NCBI GenBank assembly: GCA_008360955.1
Contig: LUCM01000789.1
Coordinates: 34,338-98,337 of the forward strand
Direction: 5' to 3'
From: Fasciolopsis buskii
Taxonomy: Eukaryota > Platyhelminthes > Trematoda > Plagiorchiida > Fasciolidae
Length of the DNA: 64,000 nucleotides
Part shown: one piece after another, positions 10,401 to 22,103 of the stretch
How positions within the stretch are numbered: the first letter of the stretch is position 1
Layout: every line of letters begins with the position of its first letter
The notes under the pieces: model-generated
Databases searched by the model: none
The model's input: the letters and a program-made list of their open reading frames with translations, nothing else
What the model was told of the DNA's origin: nothing
Made by a program: the position numbers and the translations under genes

Positions 10401-13400
10401 CCATTCATTTCACCCATACCGAAGCATTTGGGGCTCTGAAATGGCTTCTGTGCTAGCCATCTTCACATTCACATCGTCCCATAATCTTTCAAACTAGTCA
10501 TTGCTCTTCACTTCCTGTAACATGGTGAATTTCCGCACTGACCTCTTTGATTGTCCTCGTTAGTCGCGGAACTTTATAATTCTTTTGCCATGGTTGGCCA
10601 TCCACCTTGCAAACGGATCCTGGGTTCGAGGGGAACCGTATTCAGGCGGAAAATATGTAAAAACATGCTCGCATGTTTGTATGCATTCATTACTGCATAC
10701 ATATACCAGAGACGTTGTGTTGTCTCTTCCCACCGGCAACTCACTGTCATCCCCTCTTCTTCATTCTCCAAACAATCCATTCACGTGTAAAGGTCATACT
10801 GATTCACACGTTTCAGTGCTCATACAACTGTATGTAACATTCCATTTTCGTTCTTGTCCACATTGTCGCACTATTGGGTTCATTACGAGGCTACAGGGGA
10901 ACATTGCATACTCATCGCCCCATTTCACATTAAGCTCACCCAATCTCGGTTTTGTATTCGTGTACGGGTGTGAATAACAAGTCTGGTGAATGTTCAGATA
11001 CATTCTATGCTAATGTGACCAGGTTGTCTGTTGTGTACGACAGTACGAAAAAAGAAGACTTATGCGAGTGAAGTGCACTCGCCAACAAACCACTGGTTTT
11101 TACAACACTGATTAGCTTTGCAATAGTGCTGAGGTGAATTAAACATGCATCACTCCGAAAAGGTTAGCAGTTCGAGTTTCGGATCCCACGGTCACTCTGG
11201 CGGTAGATGTCAGTTCACCCGTTGGTACCTTCCACTTCAGGTTTTTGGATCGGATTTGCCAGTTTGCTTCCCCTCCCTTTTCTGCGTTTAGTGGGGCCTA
11301 GCAGTTGTGGAGTATGCCCCATCCACTGGACTCATCATCATAAAGAAGTACAACAAGACTGCGAGAGAAGGTAGTCACATCGCAGTTACAAGGACCCAGC
11401 CAATACTATCTGGTAATCCCTGCAGGAGGATGTTAAGTCCGATTTTTGCACTCAGTGATCAATTTGTCAAATCATCTACAGAACAGAAGGTATCTTGTCA
11501 ATTTGGTTAGTGATCACTGGTTATATGCACTAGGTGTTTGAATATATAGTTTGATTTATCCCACAGTCTCACGTTCTGAATGACAAACTTGTAGCCGAAC
11601 AGAGTTGTTATTTGTGGAACTACGTACGTGCTGTGGCAGTTTACATGGGTGAATTTCATAGCCAACGATCGTTCCTTGCGATGAATTCGAATTTGCTCAT
11701 TGTTCTTTGTCCTATCAAATCCACTGGTTTGAACCATAAAAACTTGTACTCGATTCACCGAAAACCATTAGTTGCTCACTAGAGTACTGCTCAAAATGCG
11801 TGATTGGTGCTTTTCTTGCTACATTATTTGGCACTATTTCGGTGTAAGAAAATCGATCGGCAATGGTTAAATTGAGTAGACATCTCCACCCGCCGAGCCC
11901 CTCCCCCCCATTCCCTCGAAGAAAAACGGTCGGAATTTCGAATACCAGGACTACCGATCACCTAGGCTAGGTAACAATTTGCTCTCCTCCGGTCCATTAC
12001 CACGCCTGAACTAATGAGATCGTGTGCAAACCTGTCACTCTAACATTCAGAATCACGGTTGCCGACCGCAACAGGTATGGAGCGTGGCCGTTCCAGTACA
12101 CTCATGTCTCAAGCATGTCGTAAAAAGATCACACTAATTATGTTAACGGTAATAGTAACAACAATATTAGTATAGAACTTGTTTGAATCTCGCCCCAGAA
12201 TGAATTGGCCTTGGTGAGCTTGATATGTCCGAGTGAATATAACAGACAATCTTCTCGTGCGACATATAGGGTGGCGTTTAACCCAGCCGATACCTTGCTG
12301 CTTCAGCAAGTCTCTCTTGTTCCAAAGATTTTTCGGTTAGAATTTGGTGTTATTAATATTTGCGCGCGCCAGTTTTGGCATAACCGTGCAAAATGTTTCA
12401 TTTATAATAATGTCTTTGTAGAGCAGAATGGGTATTCCGGTCAGTAAAGTGAAATTTCTCTATGTTATGATACATGCTAGGATCGAGATTATAGAAGTCT
12501 TAAACGAAGACGATTTCCAATTGAACCGAGTCAGTGAAAAGAACTCATGCACGGCTGTCAGAAGAAAAGTGAGATGATCAAGCCTCTGCGAGAAGTCACA
12601 GAACCCTTTCTCAGTCAACCCGAGGAAATGACTGAGCAACCGTATAGAATGGTACAGTAGCCTACAAAATTTGAAATGGTAGGCTGTGGGGTACTGATTT
12701 GTCAAAATGCCCTGGTTTGGTAGAACGGTCGGTGTGATTAATCTACGGGAATTCCGATTCGGTATGACCTACGCGTTGCTTTCACAGAAGTAGGAGTACG
12801 AAAGCAAGTACCTTACACTCTTCATTGTATTGGCTGACCCTTGGTAATCCGTATAAGGAAGATGTCTAAACCTTGTTTCCAAACCAACCAAGGGTGGGGT
12901 ACGAAGCCTACGGCTGTATGCTCACTGGCATTTGTGGCTAATGGGTGTACTGGGCACCTGAGATGTCTAGCCCCATCCGAAAGTCGTGTGCACTGAGCAA
13001 TCAATCACCTGTCCCCAGTAGCTTTCACATCGTTCGGTCAAAGGCTCGAAGCAGGATCCCTTACGTCCACCTTACACTTCAGTATAGGTAACCGGGGTAT
13101 CAAGCCCGGAGGGAAACTATGGAAAACCGATTATGTATAGGTGGAGATTGGGAGAGGTGGTACGTGTGGTGAAATCTGCCCATCGTCCCGTTTTTTCCTA
13201 TTTTTCGCTTCTTGATTGTATCCTTCGCCGTGATTCCGATGGCACACAATCTGTGGACAGATTTGTGCAAATTGCAAAATCGGCCAAAATATCTAACATT
13301 TTTTTTCCAACCACACGAGACGGCGTTGGTGGGGAAGTGGGAAAGATACACTCCCTAGATTAATCATTATTCGACAGAAAATCGACTGAACTGAATTTTT

Positions 13401-13463
13401 ATTATTTATTTGAAAGAAATCAGATCTACCAGATGAGGAATGAAAATGGCAGTTCGTAACCAA
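10401..13463. other. No recognisable gene or repeat
   Basis: Only short open frames without recognisable motifs on either strand. The longest (10585-10977 plus, 11507-11758 minus, 12460-12705 minus) show no family signature. Nothing here supports a feature. Confidence 0.5.
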
Positions 13464-13553
13464 ATAACGTAACGAGTGTATCGAAAAATCGATGCGCCGT
13501 GTATTGGTTTTAGTTGTGAATGATGTAATGTTAATAACACAGCGTTGTTGTTG
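13464..13553 (+). repeat. Dispersed repeat R, single unit
   Basis: This matches the repeat unit at 50425-50520. It contains GTGTATCGAAAAATCGATG, then TGCGCCGTGTATTGGTTTT, then GTGAATGATGTAATGTTAAT, then AACACAGCGTTGTTG. Another copy lies at 32229-32440. See the palindromic form at 50598-50817 for the likely nature of the family. Confidence 0.7.
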
Positions 13554-14219
13554 AAAATGACACAGTTATTGACACGTTGAAAACATCCTCACGAATGAAA
13601 AGTAGATAAGCCAATAATGTCTTCGAAAAATTGAATCTGGAAGAAAAATTGCAACTTGGAGAACACGGGCACAATTCAAACAAGGCTACAAGATGTTTCC
13701 ATTTAGTTTGGTTCGTGCGCTTCCGAAGGAATAGTCCCACAAGTAAACGTACGACAGACTGTTTTTGGCGAACCATACAGTCTGATACCGTGTCAAGGCG
13801 GATTCACAAGCAAAGAAATGTACCTAGCTAACTCACCGGGATCGTCAATAAATTCAACCATATTGTAAGGGTATAGCCAGTGCAGATCCCCCTGGGGGGT
13901 TTGTACGCATTAGTGAAGTTTTTAATAGCAGTCTGAGGGCGACATCATATCTCGCGTTCACCTAGTCCTAATGTTGTGGGCATAATAATTCTTAGGTGCT
14001 CCCAGGTTATGAGATTCATAAGGGTTGAGAACTGTTTATATAGGGTTATATTGTATTGTATAAACTTTCGCGTACAAAAAACAAGGTCTCATTTCAATTA
14101 AAAAACGTGGGGGAAAAATAGAAAAAAATTTACCCTCATCACCTCGTAAAAAATGTGAAAAAACTCATCGGGGAATGACATGATCAGAGCACATTATGAT
14201 AGGTTGTTCACGAATTCGG

Positions 14220-14802
14220 CTAAACACGGTCACGGTTTGTCAAAATGCATGCCAAATACGGGACACTGGAGTTCCTATAGATATTGATTCCAGGGGATAT
14301 AGAACGAAAAGCGGATGGTGTTGGAATATGAGAGTGGCACTTTGAAAGATCGTTGTGCAAAGGACGCGTGGGATCTGAAAGAATTTTGTGAGCAAATTCT
14401 TTACATTCGGATAAGTGCTGATCACGTAGCTTTAGGGACAATTCAGTTGGTGGTACGAAGGAAACACGGCTAACAATTGATAGCCGGCGGCGAAGAATTT
14501 TCAAGTATTTTCTGAGTAAACCTGAAAAAACAAAAGAACAGTAAAGACAGATCGGAAAAACGTTGGTATACACACCGGGAGATGGTGTGTTGTTTCACCT
14601 TGTAGTGTCGAAGCATCCTGATTTGAAATAATAGCCATCGGAAATTCTTTACATAGGTGAAAATGTGAGAAGTCCACCTCGGATTTTTACCAATAGTAAC
14701 TCCTAGGTATTTCACAGAATCAATCCTGGTAAGTGTTTTTGAGTTGATGAAAGACGTTTCGGATGAATAGGCTAACCGAGAGAGAACAGACATTCGAAAC
14801 AT
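14220..14802 (-). pseudogene. LINE reverse transcriptase thumb and C-terminal tail relic
   Basis: The frame 14802-14470 reads TLTRIDSVKYLGVTIGKN then RWTSHI, the usual V-K-Y-L-G-V-x-I-x-x-x-L-x-W-x-x-H-I block after the catalytic loop, then RMLRHYKVKQHTIS. The overlapping frame 14573-14220 finishes the protein, with LRDQHLSECKEFAHKILSDP then PLHNDLSK and the end SVPYLACILTNRDRV, close to the common C-terminus of CR1-like LINEs (F-I/L-P-x-L-A-R-x-L). The two frames overlap by about 100 bp, marking one frameshift. Confidence 0.75.
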
Positions 14803-14819
14803 TTTGGATGTGTTGAAAT

Positions 14820-15206
14820 TTAAACCAGCTTGTGCAGAGAAATCGTAGATAGAAAATAGATTGTTGGGAAAATTTGGAAATCATTGTTGTTCGAAACGGC
14901 TTGAGAGAGGGCAATATCATCAGCATACTTCAACAGATGACACGGGGAGTTAGTTGATAAGTCGTTGATGTAAGTGGAGAAGAGAAACGGTGATAGAACA
15001 GCACTCTGTAGCACTCCTGCGTTGTTAATCAACGGATTTGAGGTTTTACCGTCCATTCCTGTGCACTGGGTTCGGTTAGTAAAATCATCCGACAACCATG
15101 CTAATAAATTCTTGGGACAACCAAGTGTTTCCAGTTTGTGAAGCGGAAGAGACCGTGGGACCGTGGGACCGAATCGAATGCTGACGAATAGTCTAAAAAG
15201 GCGCAA
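14820..15206 (-). pseudogene. LINE reverse transcriptase core relic
   Basis: This frame holds the polymerase active-site region. It has a GVLQSAVLSPFLFSTYINDL block, corresponding to the family motif G-V-P-Q-G-S-V-L-S-P-x-L-F-x-x-Y-I-N-D-L, then KYADDIALSQAV, the catalytic Y-A-D-D loop, which is intact here. Upstream in the same frame is LPLHKLETLGCPKNLLAWLSDDF, matching the helix before the motif. The Gly-to-Ala change in the Q-G-S motif and the frame breaks at both ends show decay. The next block downstream (14802-14470) is in another frame. Confidence 0.85.
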
Positions 15207-15569
15207 TGCACAAATTTCATTGAAGCATTTAAGGACTTACAAATGTGGTAAATGAGGGAGGCGACAGTGTCCAAAGTGAACCCGATAGATTTATGAGCAA
15301 CTTAAAAGGGGTCGTCAGGAGGATACATAGAAGAACAGAGGCGCTTAACTATAGCACGCTCCGTCAGTCTAAGACCAGAAGATGTTAAGGCGATGGAGCG
15401 AAAACGTTTTGCCAAGGCAGTAGAACTGCTAGGTTTTGAGATGGGAATAATAGTGACGGGTCACTAGCAGTCATGGATAGAAGAGGAGTTTAATGATGAG
15501 TTAATCAGAGAATTGAATGCATCTGTCACAGTCACAGTAGCATGCCTTCAAAGAGCTGAGGACAGACTG

Positions 15570-16175
15570 TCAGGACCAATGATGTGGTAATTTTAGTGGT
15601 GTGCAGAAGGTTGAGCACCTCTTCCCTAGAAAAACTTGCAACTGTCTAAATATGACTGGGGTATAAATGGAAGGATGGATGAAAGCACGATCGATGCTGT
15701 CGACATCAGCAGGAGTTTTCGTATGCTTCTTCTTCCCAAACAACAGTCGAATGCCTTGCAATAAGAATCGGTTGTCGCTACCATTCAAGGTGAATGTAGT
15801 GTCGACGCGTTCGATTTCAGCTTTTATTAGGTTGGAAATATACCGCACGCTTGAGTTATCATGGGATTTGTAGAAGTGCTCCTTGCGTCCTCTTAGAGAT
15901 TTCAGTTACTGATTGGAGATAGGGCCGTTTGAGACGAATGGTGTGTCTAAGGGACAGCAGATATCAAAGACTGCGTTGGCCATCCCTGTGAGAAGTTTGA
16001 CATTGTCATTGAGCAGAGGTTCAAAAGAGAAACAGGTAGGTGCGAGTGAAATGGGTTTCTGAAGAAGAATAAGACTGTTGTGTGAAAAGTTACGGAGGCG
16101 AACTCGGGTTTGATTTGTTTGCCTGATGGAATGGAAGGCTGACCGAGGGTATATGTTGGGCCTTAACAGAAGCAA
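15570..16175 (-). pseudogene. LINE linker between endonuclease and reverse transcriptase, relic
   Basis: Two minus-strand frames (16175-15906 and 15848-15570) continue the LINE polyprotein between the endonuclease and the reverse transcriptase. They contain the stretches LLLRPNIYPRSAFHSIRQT and GKKKHTKTPADVDSIDRAF, whose spacing and style fit the linker of CR1-like elements. On their own they would not be diagnostic; the call depends on the flanking endonuclease and reverse-transcriptase domains on the same strand. The intervening 15880-15920 region shifts frame. Confidence 0.55.
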
Positions 16176-16210
16176 AAAATGACTGCTACTTTAAATTGGA
16201 GCACCCAGTT

Positions 16211-16933
16211 TCAGGAGAAATAGTCAAGTTGATTGGTAATAACTCTATCTAAAATGGAACTGCCTCTTCTGGGAGAAAAAAAGAGGTGAGTCAAGTCAAA
16301 CACAATATTATGCAAACTGTCCTGAAGAAGAGATATAAAGACTATCAGAAAAGAATCGAATAATGATGTGGTATTGTGTTGCGAGCTAAAAGGGGTAATA
16401 TATAGGTTCGTTATGTTTGTACTGGTATGGCGAGGAAACCTAGGATGACATTGTATTACGGGGCAGTCAATTCCATTTAGCGAGTACGTATAAATAACTT
16501 CGGACTTGCAGACCAGAAGGAGTTTATGTGTGTTGCAACAGCACCTCCAGTCTTTTTTGTTCGAAACTCTGTCCTGCCGATGGAGTCTGAATCCGTCTAT
16601 TAACACGAGTGAATCAGCGATGTCCGGGTTCAGCCACGATTCTTTTATGCAGATGACACAAGTATGACCATGGATCGGTGATTGAAGAGCGAGGGATAGG
16701 TCTGACATTTTCGTAAACAGAGTGCGGATGTTGGTACTCAACAATGGCGGAATGGACATCTTAGCCGGAGCGGTGCATTTAGGAGCTGCTTGGAAGCCAA
16801 CACGAGTGCCTCTTTTAGAGTGATAAGAATATTTTTGCGGTGCAGCAATGCGTGATCCCATTCCATATTGAGAAACAGTAAGGTTTTTAAACAACAATAG
16901 TTCCGACCGATTGTAGCGGCGAACGGAGACCAT
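16211..16933 (-). pseudogene. LINE endonuclease domain relic
   Basis: The 240-codon frame covers the start of the LINE polyprotein. It reads LLSTNIRTLFTKMSDL (family pattern L-N-x-R-S-L-x-x-K), then ICIKESWLNPDIADS, which aligns with the conserved T-E-T/S-W-L segment holding the catalytic Glu, then IDGFRLHRQDR, the usual G-x-x-x-x-R-x-D-R block. Later comes DSFLIVFISLLQDS and, near the end, SSILDRVITNQ, which corresponds to the family's L-D-x-x-F/I-T-N motif. The Gly-rich stretch that normally follows the R-x-D-R block is replaced by cysteines through substitutions. Frame breaks flank it on both sides. Confidence 0.75.
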
Positions 16934-17010
16934 AATCGAACCAAATATCCGACAAGAAAACGACGAAATGACGATGACAGAACTGTGGCGCAGTCACTCA
17001 CAAGGAGCGC

Positions 17011-17949
17011 CTAATCAAGCCAACAATATCAACAATCGGCAATGCCTTACCATTTGTATACAAAAAGTACTCAGACCGTTAGCTGCCTTAGGTCTAGTAG
17101 TTGAAATGTTCCGATAGTGGAGTGGCCGGACCAGCAAATCCGGTTATTTTAGCTAATCTGAATAGCGCAATAGCCTCTGGGGTTGAGGCCTCCTCAAATC
17201 AAGACGGAAAATGGGAGGTGGATCACCTGATTGGCAAACACAGTGCACATGAAGATAGTACTTATCTCGGCTCACAGAGGCAAAGTCTTTCCTTTAGTCA
17301 CAAAGCACTTCCTTCCCGTGCCATCTGTGTTGGGTATTTCGGGAGCAGTGTTACGTAATGTAAGATGACTTCGTGCTAGGCCGGACAGTGGACGAACTTA
17401 AGATATATTATTCCCGTCCACGGTGGTTCATGGTCAAATCGCTCTTCCAAACTGGAAGTAAGCAGTCTCTATGGGACAAAAAGCGACAGGAATACGACTA
17501 GATGCATCTGTCAAGAAACTTGCAGTAAAGGCGACTACCACTTGCTCACGAACACGATTTGACACAAAAAATAAACCATTGAGAAATGTAATACTTTTTA
17601 TGTAAACATTTCTTCATCGGAAATTTGTGTTTCAGTCGTGTTTAGGATGAGTGGCCCAATAAGAATTGTAAGATGTAATATAGTATGATCACTGGTTCTA
17701 GGGAATGTGGTCAGAATTTGGCCTAACAGGAAAAATTTTTGACTGATTGGTTGCGAGGTGACCTAAGAGTCACCACTAGTATGACAAGTAGGAGGAGAGG
17801 AAAAGATCGAGGTTGTATACAAAACTCACAATTATTTATGAGTGTCCGACAGCCTCGACTGGAAACACGGTACACGTCTCGTCAACTCCAATCACTGAGG
17901 CTAACATTGGTACACACTTAATTCAGTAATTCTGCTTAGTTTGGGCGGG
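17011..17949. other. No recognisable gene
   Basis: The stretch upstream of the LINE relic holds one 85-codon plus frame (17101-17358) without a motif I recognise, and nothing else I can support. Confidence 0.45.
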
Positions 17950-18480
17950 AGGTGACGGAACCGTGGTTTCACACAGGCCTTCGGGCTGGAAATCTCGGGT
18001 ACAAACTCTGGGTGCAATGGACGATACGCGGCGTTGATAAGCTCAAACTGGAGCCAAATTTGAATTTGGTACTTCCCGAGTGTAGAGTTGACCAAGTGAA
18101 CGGCGGTTTGTATGTGGAATGTAGAATACGAAGGGTAGTCATCAAATAATAGGAACAGATTATGTTGCAACATGACCAAGGTTGTCTTCAGTCTCGGATG
18201 GGATGAGAAGACTAGAGGAATTGTGGAGATTTTGAAGCTGTTACTTTTGAAGATAACTTTGATTAGAAGGATCAAACCTGGGACAAAACAAGGCAACTAA
18301 ACAATCGATAGCGTAGCTCGACTGGAAGAAACACCCCCGAACTTGCCTCACCAATCTGAACAGATAAGTGGTGCCCTAACCCCATCTTTTTCAGTCTATT
18401 GTTAACGTGACTTTGACGGAGGTGAACGGAAACGCCAGTTTGAAGCATATCGTCGTCTACACCGAAAACCACCCAGTTTT
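17950..18480 (-). CDS. Two adjacent minus-strand coding-like blocks, function unknown
   Basis: From high to low coordinates, a first block (about 18472-18272) encodes 66 residues with balanced composition (FGVDDDMLQTGVSVHLRQSH, then LFSCLVLSQ). It ends at a plausible splice donor, CAG followed by GTTTGA on the minus strand at about 18275. A second block (about 18150-17945) encodes DDYPSYSTFHIQTAVHLVNS then LGKYQIQIWLQFELINAAYR with few low-complexity residues. I cannot assign a family to either. They could be two exons of one minus-strand gene, or parts of an unrecognised transposon ORF. No convincing acceptor is visible before the second block. Treat as a candidate only. Confidence 0.22.
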
Positions 18481-18540
18481 AATTGTGGACTTACGATACA
18501 AGTATTTGGTACATGTTAGTAGTAGCAGATTGAATGTTCT

Positions 18541-18760
18541 CATCAAATAATTCACCGTGTGATATGATCGCTCAACTCACTATTAAGATTGCATGGAAGC
18601 ACTAAGCACTGTGCAGCTCTTTCATCCTTGTTAGGAATCATCAGCAGTACATATCCACCTCGCCCGAACTGGGACGCGAACCCCGGACGAACGATTTTGA
18701 GTCGAACGCCTTAACCATTACGCTACCGGGCAGGCTCTGCACGGTTTGCTATACTTCACC
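18541..18760 (-). mobile_element. tRNA-derived SINE, family 2, minus-strand copy
   Basis: Read on the minus strand, the tRNA-like head begins GCCTGCCCGGTAGCGTAATG (box A TAGCGTAATGG) and has box B GGGGTTCGCGTCCC (plus coordinates 18671-18684). A body follows with GTGGATATGTACTGCTGATG, CCTAACAAGGATG, a GTGCTTCCATG-like block, GTGAGTTGAGCGAT and a terminal GGTGAATTATTTGATG. The same body appears at 18885-19096, 31829-31970 and twice at 34128-34282. Similarity to the plus copy seems to extend a little upstream of the tRNA-like head, so the true element may reach about 18800. Confidence 0.8.
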
Positions 18761-18884
18761 ATATGCTGACGGTACTTAGGCTACCTGCAGAAGTCATCTA
18801 TCAGTAGGGGTCGATTGCTATGCCCTAGCAGCCCGTGACCGTGCAAATCACTGACGGATAGATGCAACATCATGTCGTGAAGTT

Positions 18885-19096
18885 CAACAAACCGTTCAGA
18901 GCCTGTCCGGTAGCGTAACGCCTAAGGCGTTCGACTCAGAAACGTTCGTCCCGGGTTCGCGTCCCAGCTCGGGCGCGGCTTGTTTATTGGCACTGCTCAT
19001 CACTCCTAACAAGGATAAAACAGCTGTACAGTGCTTTCATTGCTTCTTTATGGTGAGTTGAGCAATGATATCACATGTTGAATTATTTCATGAATA
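18885..19096 (+). mobile_element. tRNA-derived SINE, family 2, plus-strand copy
   Basis: This is a second copy of SINE family 2, facing away from the first, with about 130 bp between them. Head: GCCTGTCCGGTAGCGTAACG at 18901; box B GGGTTCGCGTCCC at 18953-18965. The body runs through CACTCCTAACAAGGATAAAA, TTCTTTATGGTGAGTTGAGC and TTGAATTATTTCATGA. Because the two copies are in opposite orientation head to head, a transcript across both could fold into a long hairpin. Confidence 0.8.
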
Positions 19097-19734
19097 CAAG
19101 TATTTAAAAAACCAAGAGTAATAATTAAATACGTTAGATCCGGTATTAACGATCGCATCTCATTACAGACAATTCTAGATTACCTCCAATGTCCAATGTT
19201 GTGTACTTACGAGCAGATTTCCAACTGGCGCCTATGTGCTTCTTCGCTTTCTAAGAAAATATGCTAAAAGTAGTTTTGGTATAAAGTGTAAAAGGAATTC
19301 CTTTGGATTAAAGCAGGCTAATGATCGAATTCGTTTAAAGTTCTTTCATTGAAAGTCACCCCAGCTATATTAGAATTCCCTATCATATGGTTCTATAAAA
19401 TTTCGTGTTTCAGACTAAGCATTCGTAACTTCGTTTCGTTGTGTTTTCAAAATAAATTTATTTATACTAAAAATAAGCAGTGATCCCCGTCGGTCTGGAT
19501 CTCGGTATACTCATCAGTTAACGTTTTCAACTATTCACAACGACTCAACGCGACTCAGATGGATGTAGTTGACAAACCGCGAGTGTACACGGCCGATAAC
19601 TCCTCACATCCCAGTTGCAACAGCTTTACAGGGTCCTTATGGTTTTCAGCTGTATTTGATCCATTCAAGCGGACTGCTGGATCTAATCAGATTAACACAT
19701 TTTAAAATCTTCTTGCGTCCTTTATACATGAAAT
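19097..19734. other. No recognisable gene
   Basis: AT-rich sequence with no coding block, RNA gene or recognisable repeat. Confidence 0.5.
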
Positions 19735-19875
19735 TACTGAGTCTATCATTTCTAGGACGGGGGTTGTGGTCAACAGAGGGCTGTCAAGTGGGAAAGTTTA
19801 CCGGCGGTAAGAGTATTCGAACCGGCCATCTTCAGGTTGATACGAAATGGCGTTTGGAGCTCAATCACCACATGT
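19735..19875 (-). mobile_element. tRNA-derived SINE, family 1, degraded minus-strand copy
   Basis: On the minus strand the box-B region reads GGCCGGTTCGAATACTC, followed by ACCGCCGG, a body CCACTTGACAGCCCTCTG, and GTCCTAGAAATGAT. These are in the same order as the copy at 27460-27650 (GGGTTCGAATCC, CTTGGCAGCCCTCTGCTGG, TTCCTGAAAATTGAT) but with more substitutions. Box A is not clear. Both boundaries are approximate. Confidence 0.6.
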
Positions 19876-22060
19876 CAGAAGGAAAGAGGTGGTAAGGAGA
19901 CCTCCCCGTTGGGAAAAACTGTGCAAATGAGCGGGCCTGGTTAGGGGTTGTCGATGGCTTCAATCTACGAAAAAGCAAGGATGAACCTCCATTTGAGGCC
20001 AGGGCATCTGTACTTTCGCCGCTGGTCACAGATATCCACAAGTCAGTGTTTCCAGGTGGAGTCTCACCAGCAGTCCTCCACTCACCGAATAAACCCCTCT
20101 ACAATGGGGCTACAGCGTACATGAATTTTGAATGCAAAATTACTCGATTGAACACGTCATATTGCATAACCTTTGATCTCGATATTGATCGTTGGTTCGA
20201 TTCCGGCTGGCGACGCCGAATATTTCATATGTACTGCTTAAGTGCATTTTCCATTCTATAAAACATCCGAATCATCGTGTCAGTTCAAACCTTTGGATCA
20301 TGTCTCTGTGAATGTTTTTATTCAAAGATAACCTAACTGAATAGGAATAATTTTTGATTATACCGCATGCTATCGATATTACGGTCAGTCTGCGGTATTC
20401 TGAAGCCCCTTTCCGCCTGTACCATTCAGTATGGTCTTTCAAATATTGATTTCCGGCCAAAAATCTAGTCTTCCTCTCCTAAGAGCATCGATAGTGCACT
20501 TTTTCTTCCTAGAATGTTCCAGTTACATTATTGTTGATTACACTTTGGGCGAAATGGACCTAGAATATAGTTCTATGGTCCGAGAACTCTTATCACCATG
20601 GTTTCTATCTTGGAGTTTCAACAAGCCGAAACTGTTGTTTGGTCTAGATTTACCGTTTATGTCTTCACTGAACCTCAGGGCAATATCCGTATCTCTGGAT
20701 CTTACCAAGCAATTTGGCTTTACTCCTTTCTTATTGTTTCCCCTATTCGGCAGACACGTACTTCGAGCGCTAATCATAGGCAAACGGTTAACGATTTTCA
20801 AAAACTAACGAATTTGACTCTTAGTTTAGCACCAAGAAAAAACGAGAGAAATTCCCGGGTAGACTTCGTAGCGATTCACATCAAAAAGACCGTAGTACGC
20901 ATTTTCTTTCCAGTTCGTCTACATGTAACAAGTGTGAAATGATTTATGCACCTACTTGTTTCTGCCTATCGGTACCTGTAGTTCAGTGGACTTAACCTTG
21001 TCAGTACTTCTAATGACCTCAAACTGTATACACCACCTCAGTGTCATTCTATACCTCATGTTACTCAGTCAGTGTACTTTCTATACGGTGTAGACAGTAC
21101 CGTGTGTTGGCTATGCGTGTATCGCTGACTATATCATCCAGTGGGGTAATGAGTCACACTCATTTTACACGGCTGGTCCAAAGCTGCATTAGCCTCTTTT
21201 TACCGTTTTTGGTAACTCGAATTAATGACAAAAACATGTTCAAAAATCCTTCCATAATTCGGGCTAACTTTTCAACTGAATGTTACTTAACCAAAGGGGG
21301 TGTCATTCTCATTTTTCTTTCCCTTCGCCGAAGTAAACTTATCGTGGACTATGTTTTGCCGATGTTATGCACTACTCACTACGTAATCATGCATATTCAT
21401 AAAATGTGTTCGTTCATCGTAGCGAACAGAATAACAGTTCACGTGTCAAGTTATTTTATTCACACGTTCGATTGACAGGAGAGAAATAAAATGAGCCTAT
21501 CTCCCAACCGTTGTCTCATGTCCGTGTTGATCTGATAGATGAGGGACGGACGATGTTCGACTGTTACCTGGGTTCTTGCATTTCACATACCTCTATTGTA
21601 CGGCTGCTCACTGACATATACACACACACACGCATCGCCGTTGCAAATATGAAAGAACTTTCCCTCACATTTTTCAGTCTTGATGTGCTCACTGGTATCA
21701 TTCTAGGTCGTTCGCGATAGAACTGAGAGGAAGCCTCGGTTGTTGTTATTACAAGGCTGGGTAAGGGAATGTTGCGGACCCGTAGAAAGCATTGACCAAA
21801 AGACAACTCAGGTAAATAACAGAGCTTATGGTTGACAATGGTTTTTGTCATTTACTAACTTTCGACCTTCGTTTAACGGCTTCCGTTTTTTGTTCGTTAG
21901 TCTCAAACAATCGTCCAATAGTTTCAGAGGTTTGGAGGGTGGAAGAAACTTGCAATTTGCGTCGATTCAGTAAAACAAATGTCCATGCTAAAATTATAAC
22001 CATCGACGGAATTCACATGAATTCATCTAGTCACGCGGCTGGATTCATACGATTCACGTG

Positions 22061-22103
<43 letters not shown>

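Larger units (their letters stand above)
13850..17010 (-). mobile_element. CR1/jockey-type LINE, nearly full-length pol relic
   Basis: This is a non-LTR retrotransposon, read from high to low coordinates. In order it shows a leader region (about 17000-16750), an apurinic-type endonuclease domain (about 16740-16210), a linker rich in conserved text (16175-15570), a reverse transcriptase (about 15500-14480) and a C-terminal tail ending near 14220, then about 350 bp that look like a 3' UTR. Domain order and spacing are those of CR1/jockey LINEs. The reading frame is broken many times by stops and small indels, so it cannot be active. The 3' boundary is uncertain; a TTATTGA-like end near 13850 is my guess. 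No poly(A) tail is obvious, which agrees with CR1-like elements. Confidence 0.8.
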
